64,000 nucleotides of DNA from Alligator mississippiensis (Eukaryota; Chordata; Crocodylia; Alligatoridae): the NCBI RefSeq assembly GCF_030867095.1, contig NC_081830.1, forward strand, positions 37,121,832 to 37,185,831, in the 5' to 3' direction. The notes beneath the pieces are model-generated. The model was not told the DNA's origin, did not search any database, and saw only the letters and a list, made by a program, of their open reading frames with translations. Shown in pieces: positions 47,301 to 59,300 of the stretch. Made by a program: the position numbers and the translations under genes. Every line of letters begins with the position of its first letter. The stretch's first letter is position 1.

Positions 47301-50300
47301 TCCTCCCGAAACACGCATGCATCTCTTTACATCCTGATATGAGGAATAGTTTAGTTCTTGTCCTTTATGCTCTGCATTGCATTCAGTTCTTAGAGCTGTA
47401 GTTGTCAACCTTTTTAGATATAGTGCACCCCCCCATAACTTCTCTGAATTTAGCAGCACCCTGGTTGAGAACCACTGCACTAGGTCTTATCACTACAGTC
47501 AAGGGGCTGGCTGAACATGCCTTCTGCATCATAGTGCTGGAATGGGTAACTAATGATTCTGACATCCTAGAAAAGCCCTGAGAGAAACTATTGCATAGTG
47601 TTTAATATAGTGCCCTACTCCCATCTCACTTACATAAGACGCAATGCTTCATCGCCTAAAGCTGGAGGTTCCTGGCTTCAGGATCTTGCCCCTCTGCTCA
47701 GGGTCAGACCAATCACCATATTTGGGGTCCAGAAGGAATTTTACCCCATGGTCAGATTGGTATGGACCAAGGGGAATTTTTGCCTTTCTCTGTAGCAGGG
47801 GTGTGACCTTCTATTTGGATTCTCTTGAGTGTATATTAGCACCCTTTTACAGAAGAAGGATGTTGGCTGCTGTGGTTCCCTTTCTTTACCAATGGCAGGT
47901 TAGGGTATTGTGTCTTGTTTTTTTCAGGGTTGATGGTAGTTTAATTAAGAAGTTAGATTATCAATTTGTATAGGATGACTTGGATAGGGATGATCCTGCC
48001 TTGGGCAGGGGGTTGCACTAGATGAGCTGTGGAGGTTCTTTCCAGCTCTACTTCTCTATGGCTCTATGATTTGAGCAGGATTACTTTGGGCAAGAACCTT
48101 TCGTAGTGTAAACTACACTGACTGTTGGTGATTGCAGTGTTGATCCTCACCAACTGAGTGTCTGGCCTTTTAAGTTTAACTGTGCTGTAACTGAGATAAA
48201 GGTATGTGTTCATCATGTTTATCTCCAAGCTTTCATGCTGCCACTGGGGCCAGGTGAAGCTGCTCTGGGTTCCTCTGTTTCCAGGAGGCATGTGCAGGGC
48301 TGGACCTGGAAGCCCCTGTGGCAGAAACAAGTACCCGATAAATCTAATGCAGGCACGAGCACCCATCTTTGCCACAGCCGTTTTCTGGTACGGCCCTCCA
48401 TGTGCTTCCTGGAGACAGATGGCCCGAGCAATTTCATCTTGCTGTGGCTTGACATTGTAACACCAGTAAAGGGTCTTGTGGCATCACAGTTAAAAAAAAA
48501 ACAACAAAACACTGTCTTAAGGTATTTGAAGAATAGACTATAATACTCAGCATATAATGCCATCATATAAGACAATGGCATGCTCTTAACTTGTAATGCT
48601 GTGTTTAGTTTTAATCATCTCTTCTCCAGAAAACTACAGCAGAAGTACAAGAGGCCCAGGAGTAGGTAATCAAATTGATTAGAGAGATGAGGCAACTTTT
48701 CCATAAGGTAAGAGTGAACAAAGGGAGATGAATGAGACAGGGGTCAAGATAGAAGTGCAGAATATAATGAATGGTGCAGAGAGGTTAAATCATGCTCTTC
48801 TGATTATTCTTTCTTTTAATAAATGAAACATGAGGAGATATGTAATTAAATTGAGTGACAAATTTAAAACTGGTAAAATTTTTACATTATTTAACCCATG
48901 GAACTCATGGTCATAAGAGATAATTTAGACTAAGAATGTAAAAAGTTTCAAAAAAGGATCAGACCTGAGAATGGATACAGAAAGAGCTGTCAAGAGTTAT
49001 GTTACAAATAAGAGGGGAACCTTGTAGTGAAAGGCAAGTGCTAACTGTTAGCAGCTAAAAAAAAAACTTCCCAATGGGCTAGTTATTCTAGAATTGCTTA
49101 TTGTAAGGTTTCTGATACCTGGTACTAGCTGCTGTCAAAGATAGGACATTAGTAAAGATGGATTGTTGTGCTGATCCATTGTGGCTGTCACTATGTCCAT
49201 GCTGTCAGCTAGGAGGAAGTCTTATCTGCGCCAAGTCTATTTAGGATTGTTGCCTAATCTTATTTCTCCATGAGATGTTTCTAATTTGTATCGGTCTTTC
49301 CTATGGAAAAACCCACATTTTAATTCAGGTAGGAGAATTTCTTTTTGTCCTTACAGAATAATTATATAGAAGAAGAAATTGTTTGATACATGTTTGTAAC
49401 TTCATCTAAGACTTGTGTGTGGTTTAAATTATCAGAGCTTAAATACCTGTTACCTATCACTAAAACCGTGCCCACAATATGTAGTCATATTATTGGTACA
49501 TTTTGATTTGTATTTTTATGATATTTGGGTATCAACACAAAGGAAATACATATAGGTGCACTGATACATCGGTCTGATATTGGATCAGCACCAATATAAA
49601 GAAAATTTTCTGTATTAGAAATCGGCCTGATGCAGCCAATAATTTGTCCAATAAATGCCGATGCATGTGTGCAGCTGCAGCGCAGCACATAGGCAGTGTG
49701 GAGCAGAGCTGGCAGCATGGAGTGCAGCCTGCAGCTGGTAAGTCTGGTGTGGTGGAAGGAGTATGGGGGGCAGATCAAGGCTCCCGCGGTGAGGGAGGGT
49801 GTGGGGTTGGGGTTCGAGTTGGGGTGGGCACAGGACAGAGGCACGGCTTGTTGGGGTGGGCACAGGAAGTGGGGTGGCTCCCACTGCTGTGCACAGCTTG
49901 TCTGGGAGGTGGGGGTGTCCCTGGATCTGGTGGCTGGAAAGAGACTGGCCCCAGCGCCACTTCTCCTCTCCCCCCCCCCCGCCTCTCCCCCACACTGTGC
50001 CCTCCCAGACAAGTGGCGGGTACAGCAGCAGGAGCCTCCAGATAAACACCAGATGAGCTATACGCAGCAGCGGGAGCCACCCTCCGACCCAACAAGCCAC
50101 GCCTCCGTCCCGTGCCCACCCTGGTCCCAACCCACAGCTGCAGCCGGCTCAGCAAAGATTCAGGGGGCACACCCTCCATCCCCTAGACAAGCCACTTGCG
50201 GCTCTGTCCCTGTTCCAGTTCCATGTCCCTCCCCACTCCGGTTGGTCAGCCCCTGCCCCAGCCCCATTTCCTCCCTCACAACAGGGTGAAGAGCTGTGTA

Positions 50301-53300
50301 TCGGAAATCGGATTGGTATCAGCCGATATGCCTCCTTAAAAATCAGCTATTGATATCGGCCCCAAAAATCCCTATCTGTGCACCCCTAATGTAAATTGTT
50401 AGATGAACTTTTTAGAGTTACAGAATTTCTTTGTATATTTTTATGACTACATTTGTTGGAACTCCTGCATGTGAGCTGCTACTTATAAAATTGGGGCATT
50501 GAAAAATGTTTTAACCTAGTTTAGTAAGCACCACATTGGATTGCTTTTGTGATACTTTTGCTATACTGTATATTGGAAGAAAAGTCTAATCTTATTTTTT
50601 ATTAGAGTTTTTTAATTTGACACAACTGATATAGCTATGGGGTTGTTTTGACAGATAATATATAGAAAATATGTAGAGTATGACATTTGCTATTTGTATT
50701 GAATCAGTTATAAAGTCTTGAGTTGGTCTTTAAAAGGGCTTATTTTAATGCCAGTATTCTGTCAGCATGTAGCACTTCTGCCTCTTCCTGGTAGTTTCCA
50801 AAAAAGCTGAATAAAAACTGCAATCAGCTGTGCAGTTGGGTAGTTTGTATTTTGTGTGTACAATAGACTAGACTGTTCTAGGAAGCTAAATTGAGAGCAC
50901 TCTCTACCTTCTAAGAATACTGTAAAGTTGAGCCCCATAATTTATAACTTAAATAATGTTGTCTCCCAGCATATAGGCAGGCAGAACTCCACATTTCTGT
51001 ACTGAGCGAATAAAACGCCCCTCATTTTTTTCATTAAAAAGTATAAATATCTGAAGCCAGTGCTAGATGCTTATTTATATAAAAATCCATAATGACAGTT
51101 TTGCAAACGAGCAATTAAATGTTGCAGATTTTCTCAAAACTCATTGAGATTGGAAAGGTGGGTCTCCCTTACCAGTTTTATTAGTTTACCTTTGGCTTTA
51201 GTGGCATATATGTGGATGTACATATTTACAGCAAATTTGTGAAACTGCTGCTTATTAGGGTGTATATAAGGTGTCTAAACAAACTGATTTTGCAGATTGA
51301 TTACATTAATACAGGCATCCCGCATCTTACGCGGGGGTTACATTCTAAAGGCAGCACGTAAAGGCAAAAATTGCATATAATGAAATCGCATATTACCGTG
51401 CCAGTGGTGACTGCCTCTGCCTCCAAAACCTCCCGCTGCCGCCACAGAGCCACACTTAGAGCTGTGCAGCCAGCGGCAGCGGCGCAGCGCAGGGTGGTGG
51501 TGGGGATGGCTGCATGCCGCCCGGCTACCACCACACCCAGCGGCCAGCCATATAGCTCTGGGCACAGCTCCGTGGTGGCGGCAGGAGGTTTTGGAGGCAG
51601 AGGCAGTCACTGCTAGCAGCGTGGTGGTGGCTGGGCCTCCAGGTAAATGACAGCACCACATGCAGAGTCAAGCCCCACCCCCCCTCCCCACCCGCGTATA
51701 GTTGAATTTGCACAAGTTAAATTCACATAAGATGTGAGAGGCCTGTAGTTTTATATCTTGGTTCCAGCAAAGCCTGCTGGTTGTCCTCACCTTTTTCCAG
51801 CTGCCTGGCATACTTCCATCTCAGTAAAACCACTGGTAGTGAGGTGAATGCTAGGCCTGTCCCAGCCTAGAACTTCCCTATTGCTCAGAGGTAGTCCCAT
51901 GTGTCCTGAAGCCTGTAGTTTTCCCTTAGCTCAGAGCATACTGACCCATGTGAGTGTAAGACCCAAAGTGCTCAAGTCCTCCTCATATGTAAGAGCATGT
52001 AATAAATCAGTGGGTAGATGCCAGGATCTTTGTAGGCACAACAATTATCTCCTAAGGAAGAAAGATGATATTAGGAGAAATGAAAGATATGAGAGAAGAA
52101 ATTTTGAGAGAAGATTTAAGGCACGGGGACAGCACGTCCTGTCATATCCTCTTGTCCTACTTGAAGGAGTCTCTCAATTGTGAAACACTAACACATCTTG
52201 TTCCCTTTGACTATATTTAGAAAGAGTTCTAGTTCTAGGATTAGGTGACCCTAACTCTGCGTCAGCTCTGTTACAGTCCTAAAGGCCTCAGTGTAACCTC
52301 TTTGTACTCCATAAGTAATAATGACTCTCTTCCCTTTTGAATGGTGTTAGGCTATCTGTTCAACTGCACTTCTCTTACTTTGAAATTACTTCTGATCTTT
52401 TTTTGCTCCTAGTTTCCAACCCTCCTCTGTGCCTTTAAGTCAGGGTTTTTATTTGCATGTTAAACACCAGCTGTTGTTTTATCTGGAATTTAGCTTAGGC
52501 TAGACCTGCTTCTTTCCCAGAGGTGAGGAAGGGCACTTTGTGAAAAAAGCTTGTCTAACTTCTTCTCTTCCAACTACACAGTTAGTCTAATAAAAGATAT
52601 TGCCAAAAAACTCTTGCCTCTTGCTTTTATGAAGAGGCTGCTTTAAATTAAGCTACAGGGGTATAGGTTGTAGCTGTGTTGGTCTAAGGACATAGGCAGA
52701 CAAGGTTCTTTGGGTGAATCTAATATCTTTTATTAGACCAACTTAAATAGTTGGGGGAAAAAATGTTAAGCAAGCTTTCAGGTTCAAAAACCTTTCGTCA
52801 ATCTGAGGAAGTTTCAGCAGCTGGTGTGTGCTCTTCCTGGATGGAATGAGTAGTAAATAAGCCAGAGGCTGGGCTGGGCTGCATACAAGACAGGCAGTCA
52901 GTGAAGATGTAGATTGAGGAGTCAATGGGTGAGAGACAGGCTGGGTGGGGGGGAGAGAGGGGGGATGAATAGTGGAGAGGTACCTGGGGAGTTGGATGTC
53001 AGGCAGGTTATAATGTGTCATAAATCCAATGTCTATATTTAGTCCATGATTTTTAGTATCCAGGAGGTTGATGAAGTAGAATTCATAGGCTCGTCTCTGG
53101 GAAGGGTTTTGTAAGTTTCCTTTGAGGATCGGGACTGAGAGATTGGGGAGAGAGTGGTTTTCTTGTGAGAAATGTGCCCCCACAGGTAATTGGGTATTCC
53201 TGTCTTTGATGGATTTCCGGTGTGCATTCATTCTGGTGTGCAGTTGTTGTTTGGTCTCTCCTTTGTATCTTCCATCAGGGCATTTGGTGCATTGGATGAG

Positions 53301-56300
53301 ATGTATTACATTTCTGGAGGTGCAGCTATAAGATCCGGAAATGCTCATGGCTCTGTTGTGGGGTGTAGTAATAGTGGGGGTGGTGGAGATGTCTTGCAGT
53401 GGGGGTGGTGCAGGTCTTGCATTTCTTGTCATGGAACAGTATGGATCCTTTTGGTGTGTTCTGGGCTTGAGGAATTTTGCTTCTGGTGATGAGGTTAGCA
53501 AGGTTCGGTGCTTGTTTGAAGGCTAGGATAAGTAGCTGTGGGAAGATCTCTTTAAGAAACTCCTTGGCCTGAAACTTCCTCAGCCTGATGAAGGGTTTTT
53601 GAACATGAAAGCTTGCTTAAAAATTTTTTTCCAGCTATTTAAGTTGGTCTAATAAAAGATATCAGATTCACCCAAAGAACCTTGTCTGCTTAAATTAAAC
53701 TACAACTCCCAGCAGACATTGGGATAACTTTCTCACCTTAACCATGAGATCATTTCCTATGTAACCATCTTATCAACCAAGTGCAAAAACAATTTCCTGG
53801 GACCAAGGAAGGTTAGAGCACTAGGGCAAACAGTCTAAAAAAAAATCCAGCAGAATATGGCCAGCAGTGCAGCAAACACAGGTATGGTTAAATGCAGTTA
53901 AATTTCTTATTTATTAAGTAAAGACTTAGCGATCTACTGTTTAGGGGTTGGGTTTCACTGGAACCCCTTCTGAATTACGTGTCGGATTTTGTGAAGGCTG
54001 TCATATCTAAAAGGAACTGCAGGGTTTGAAAAACTGATAGCGTCTGAAGCTATCTGAATCAGTAGCTGAAGAAGCAGTATCAAATTTATTAACTTCTCCC
54101 CCCTCAAATAAGGTTTGTTTTAGTCAGCCTATTTATGTTCATAATTCTTCTTATATTTGAGTGAAAAAGAATGGGTGAATTGGAGGACTTGGGAGGCTGA
54201 TTGTAGGTTATAAATATGAGGCTTTTATTTGTGTACACCACCTTATGTGAAACCTCTTCGATACTCTGTGGGAAGTAAACTAGTGTCCTCAATCCCAGTC
54301 CAAATGCACCTCTGTTTGCATAAAAAACAATAGGCTTCCTTATGGGTGGTGACAAAAGACCAAGGATTGCATGAGAATAGAGTCTGAATATAGTTTCCTA
54401 TTGCACTCCCTAGTGACATAACTGTGCAGGCAAAAGCTGTAGTGCAAATGCAGTTTTGTGAGACTACCACCCTGGGCTTAGTTCAGGTCATTAAGAGAGG
54501 CAGTATAAATATAGCTGTGCCAGTGATTTTTTTCAATTTGGGGTGCCTTGAGATCCTTCCAAGGTAGTCACAGGGCACCAGGCAATGTCAGCACTGTTAG
54601 GTGTGCAAACATGATTCACGAGATAAAGCCAGAGATTTCAAAGAGGAATCCATAGTGTCCAAGACATTCTGACCTATTGTGGTCTTTCTGAGTTCTTTGC
54701 AACAGCAGAATCACTATTATTTTTGCTGTAGTAAAAAAATAAATAAAAACTAAGAGCTGACATTTTTTGAGGGGTGCCTTGAGTGTAAAAGGTTGAGAAC
54801 CTTTGAGCCACACCAACAGAAAAACTCCTTCTGTCTGTATACAGTATAACGAATTTCCAGTAAGGAGCTTTGCTGACAGTTATATGAGCACAGCAGTAGC
54901 AGCTGTACCTTCCCTGTGGGTGTCTCTGTGCAGTTGCTATGTTTTAGATCCCAGGTGTGAAGTTTTCTGACAGAGTAATCAGCAGAGTCTTATCCAGGAG
55001 AATGCCAGTGCTGTTGTTTGAATGCTTAGATATCCATTTATTTTCAGTGGTTTATAATCTCCAGCCTGATGGCTGTATAAGCAAAGCTGCTGAAATTGTC
55101 TTATCTCTTTATCGGTCTAGGAAACAATCATAAATATGGACACACAAGCAGGTTGTGAATGCATAAAGCATCATCTACTTTGCAGTAACTGCCCATGTGC
55201 AGGCTCCAACCTGTGGTAAATGGAAGCTGCCAATCTGTTAATGATTTTTTGATTTACTCCAGGGTAGAAGCATGTACACAGGCAGTCACTGCAGAGGAAC
55301 CGAGGTGCTACACATTCCTCAGGTACTCTACTTCCTGGTAACTTGCTTATGCATCCATAGAAAATCAGGCATTCAATCACATTTTTGGATTGAGAATTCT
55401 TGTGGCTGTATTTTTTGTCATGCCATTTTAAAATTTAATTTGCAAAAATTCAGATGTCATGTCTTCCTGCAGCAGAATTAAGTTATAAAGTCTTTGAACC
55501 AGGGGTTGTGTCTGCCTTGGGTTTAGAAATGCATAGTACAATCAAAACTAGTGTAAAATGGGAACTTTGATCTTACTGTGATACAAATGATAATAGTAAT
55601 AATAATAAACATTGTATTTGTTAGGATAGCATCCAATATCCCAGTTGGGACTGGGACCCCACTGTACTAGGTGCTATGAAGACACACAAAGTAATATTCC
55701 AGCCTTGAGAAGTTTCCAGCCTGAGATAAAAATGGAATGGCAAGTATAAGTTGGGAGGATGGCCTTGTCTTTAGGGCACTAGCTTGGTCTGTTGCGCTCC
55801 CTCCTCTACCACAAACTTTCTGCAGCACCTTGGACCAGTTAGTTCTCTCTGTACACTGAAGATAGCATTCCTTATTGCACAGATGGGTTTTGAAGAAAAA
55901 TATAATCAGGATGTGAGGATGTTGAATGTTGTACTGACAGAGGCCATACAAGTGTTTAAAGCAGGGGTGGGCAAAATATGGCCCACAGGCCAGATGGCCT
56001 TTGTCCACCCCACAGTGGGTACCTGGGTCCCACCTGGCCCAGGCATCATCCAACTATGGTGCGTCCTGCTGCCCCCCTAGGCACACAGTGGGGCTGGGGT
56101 AGCTCTGCAGCTGGACTGCTTTTCTAGGCAGCTCAGGTGGCAGCTGCTCATTCCAGCTGCTGCTGCCACTGGACCCAGCCCTGTGTTACTGGTGGGGACC
56201 CACGCTGCATAGCCCGGACCCCACACGCCCCCCACCTGCTCCAGGCTTGCCCGTCCAGGCACAGCAGCAGTGGCTTTTCCCTCTTGCTGCTGTCAGCCCT

Positions 56301-59300
56301 TCCTACTGCAGCTGCCCAGAGCTTGTACCAGGCTGCTCTGCACTGCCACTGCAATGTAGATGCAGGGCAGCCAGGTGCAGGCTCTGGGCAGCTGCAGCAG
56401 AAACATCTGGCAGTGGTGAGGGGGAAGGGCTGCTTTTCCCCCACGCTGAGCCACAGCGTCTGTCCCACACTGCTGCTGCTGACCCTGGGTGGGTGAGCCC
56501 AGAGCAGGGTCAGGCCACCAGTACCACAGGGCTGAGGCCAGTGGCAGCAGCAGTCAGAACGAACTGCTGCTACCTAGGCATACCCCACCAAACCCTCCCC
56601 CACAAACCCCACACCCTTCCCCTCCCTCCACACACACATACCGGTACGCCTCTGGGGGGAGCTCTGTGCACTGCTATGCGCACATACCCCACCACACACT
56701 CCATACCCACCCACGCATCCCCACAAGCCCCCCATACCCACCTACCTACGACCATGTACATCCACACACACACAATATAACTTAAGTATAACTTCATTTT
56801 GAGCTGTTATGCAGTCATCTCTATACACCATGCAAACACACACAAATCAGGACAAAAATATTTTTTTAAATATAAAATAAATTATTATCACTGCTTGATT
56901 TTTAGTATAGAATTTGTTTTTTTCCAGTTCCAAGATGGCAGACCCCCTTCCCAAAAGGAGTACTTTCGGGGGCAAGGTGAGGGACTTATGATGGCAAAGG
57001 TCAGGGGTTAGAGGGCAGGACTTTAGGTCCCAAGATGCCGATCAGGGGGGCAGGGCACCTGTCAAGGGACAGGGCTACCCATGCTACCCTTGACAGCGCA
57101 CCAAAACTTGTTAAGCAACCCTCCAGCCAAAATAATTGCCCGCCCCTGGTTTAAAGGGTTGTTTGTATAAGGAGATGACTACTGTGGAAAAGCTCCCCAC
57201 AATAGTGACTTTATTCTGGAAGCATTAATGTGGTTCTGAAGCAAAGTAACGACTTTAGAGTAAACCCATTTTTATTGTGTTCTGTACTGGCTATTCCAGA
57301 ATGAGTTTGTGATGTGAGAGCTCTCCCAGTACAGGCTACGAAGTGAATAAATAGAACCAGTGGGTGCAGCAAACAATAGGAGGGAGGACAAAGGTAATGG
57401 TGATAAGGAGGTCTGGATCTGTGAAGTATTCACTGTCCTGATGAGTGACCCTGAGTAAGTCCCTTCTCGACTGTGCTTCCGTTTCTCTGCCTTGAAATGG
57501 GGAGGGTGATACTGAGCTCCTTTGTTCCATTTGAGATCTGCTGATGGAACAAGCCAGGTATTATTATTTTTTGGAAACTGCACATGCATAATTCAATATC
57601 AGCAATTTTCTTTGACTGGAGAATCTTGTCATTCTTCCCCTGTCTGAGCTAGCTAGTTTTTTTTTCCTTGCATCTGTCCTCAGAATAGCAAAGTAATTGA
57701 AAGTGGTTCTGCAAAAAAATCCCACCCCAAGAAATCCCATCTCAAAGGCTTGTTGATGTGATAAAGACCCCCATTTGCCACGGGGAAAAGATAAGGGGAG
57801 AAAAGAGGCTGCTGCTTATTCTGCTTATTAATCCAGGAAAAGTAACTTTACAGCAAAACTCCTGAATTACGCAGGAACAAAATGAGCAACACTGGTAGGA
57901 CTGCGTTTATAAGGTCTTGGAGCCAGCCAACTCTGTTCAATTATCAGAGCTTGCTAGGAAAGTCACAGGTTGCTTAGCTGAAGAGAAGACTGAGGAACGG
58001 AGGCAGGCACCAGCAGGAGACTCTGAAACAGGGGGACTGAAAGGAAGGAGCCTTTGGGAGCAGCATCTTCAAGCAGGCAGAGGAACTGCTCTTGATAATT
58101 TCCCTGCTAAAGAATTAAGCTGCCCAGAGAGAATTTGTTGGCATGGCAGTGGGTTCTTTACAACCTGGGCTAATAGACCGGTTGCCTTACACACAGGTAA
58201 GCAGCTGCTTATGATGTGGTTTGGTTGGTACAGCAGCATGGACCATTCAGGTTTTTGCCAGCACAGCTGTATTTTGGACCGCACCCCTTTGGGCACTTTT
58301 ACACGTGGCACTTTAATTAGAGTGGCTCTGAGAGCATCTGTAATTAAAGCGCTGCCACGGCTCATGTATCGGCATCCCTGCGCTTAAAAATGGTGGTGGG
58401 GGTGCTCAAACGAAAGCTCACTCGAAGAGTTTTAGTTCAAGTACCCCCACCACCATTTTTAAGTGTGGGGATGCTGATACATGAAATGCAGAAGGCTGCT
58501 GGAGCATGGAAATTGCCGTGCTCCAGCAGACTCAATTAATAGACTGCTTCAACATGCTGGAATTCCAGCACATCAGAGCAGCCTCCACGCTAGTGTATAG
58601 GCATCCTTTATGTCTGTAATGGACAAAGCTATGTTATGGTATCACTGCTGCCTGAGGGATCATGTAACTGTGTTACTTCCATATGAGGCAGGGACAGAGC
58701 CACTGAAACATCTTTGTTTGCAAAGCAAAGGCAGCCAGCCAGTGCTTGACTCTGCATGGTGCAGGAGGGGATTTAGCGCCAAAGCCTGTCTCTGAATTAG
58801 AACGATCAGGAGACAGCTTAGCTGTTCATGTGGGGCAAGGTACAGTCTGCTGGTAGAGCAGGCATGGAAATCAGGAGAGCTTGACATGGTCTGTCAACCA
58901 GGAGTGCTCTTGGGGCTTGTGTACATGCTGTGGAGCTGGTGGGCACAGAACAGGGCACCAGGTTTGGGGCGAGGACGTAGGCGAGTGGAAGAACACTGCA
59001 GCGTGGAAGAAAACGAGACGTGTAGTGGAAGAGCGGTGTGGACTAGGATAGGAGTGGCTGAACATACATGAAGAGTGAATCCCCCGGTCGGTTCAGGAGT
59101 GGGCGCTATGATGGAGGCTTGGTGAGCAAAAGAATGGACTTGCGCTGTCGCAAGCCCCTCTGCTCAGTGAGGGAGGTTGAAGTGTGTTCTGGGTTCTTAG
59201 TTTTGTCACAAAAAGGTAGCTCTGGTAGCATTTTCCGCTAGGGGGCGGCAGCAGTCCAGGCTGCAGAAAGCGCCACATTTCCAAAACATTGCTGCTGGTC

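Noticed and set aside
49485-50289. Open frames of 130-197 codons on both strands
   Set aside because: They fall inside a hAT-like element with partly self-complementary GC-rich sequence, and no transposase motif is present.
51301-51713. Similar peptides (SASKTS, RHRA) on both strands suggesting a repeated gene
   Set aside because: The 42-bp internal palindrome of the foldback element explains them fully.
56137-56785. Open frames of up to 177 codons
   Set aside because: They are inside the 1189-bp hAT element and consist of GCTGC- and CA-rich repeats; no domain is recognisable.
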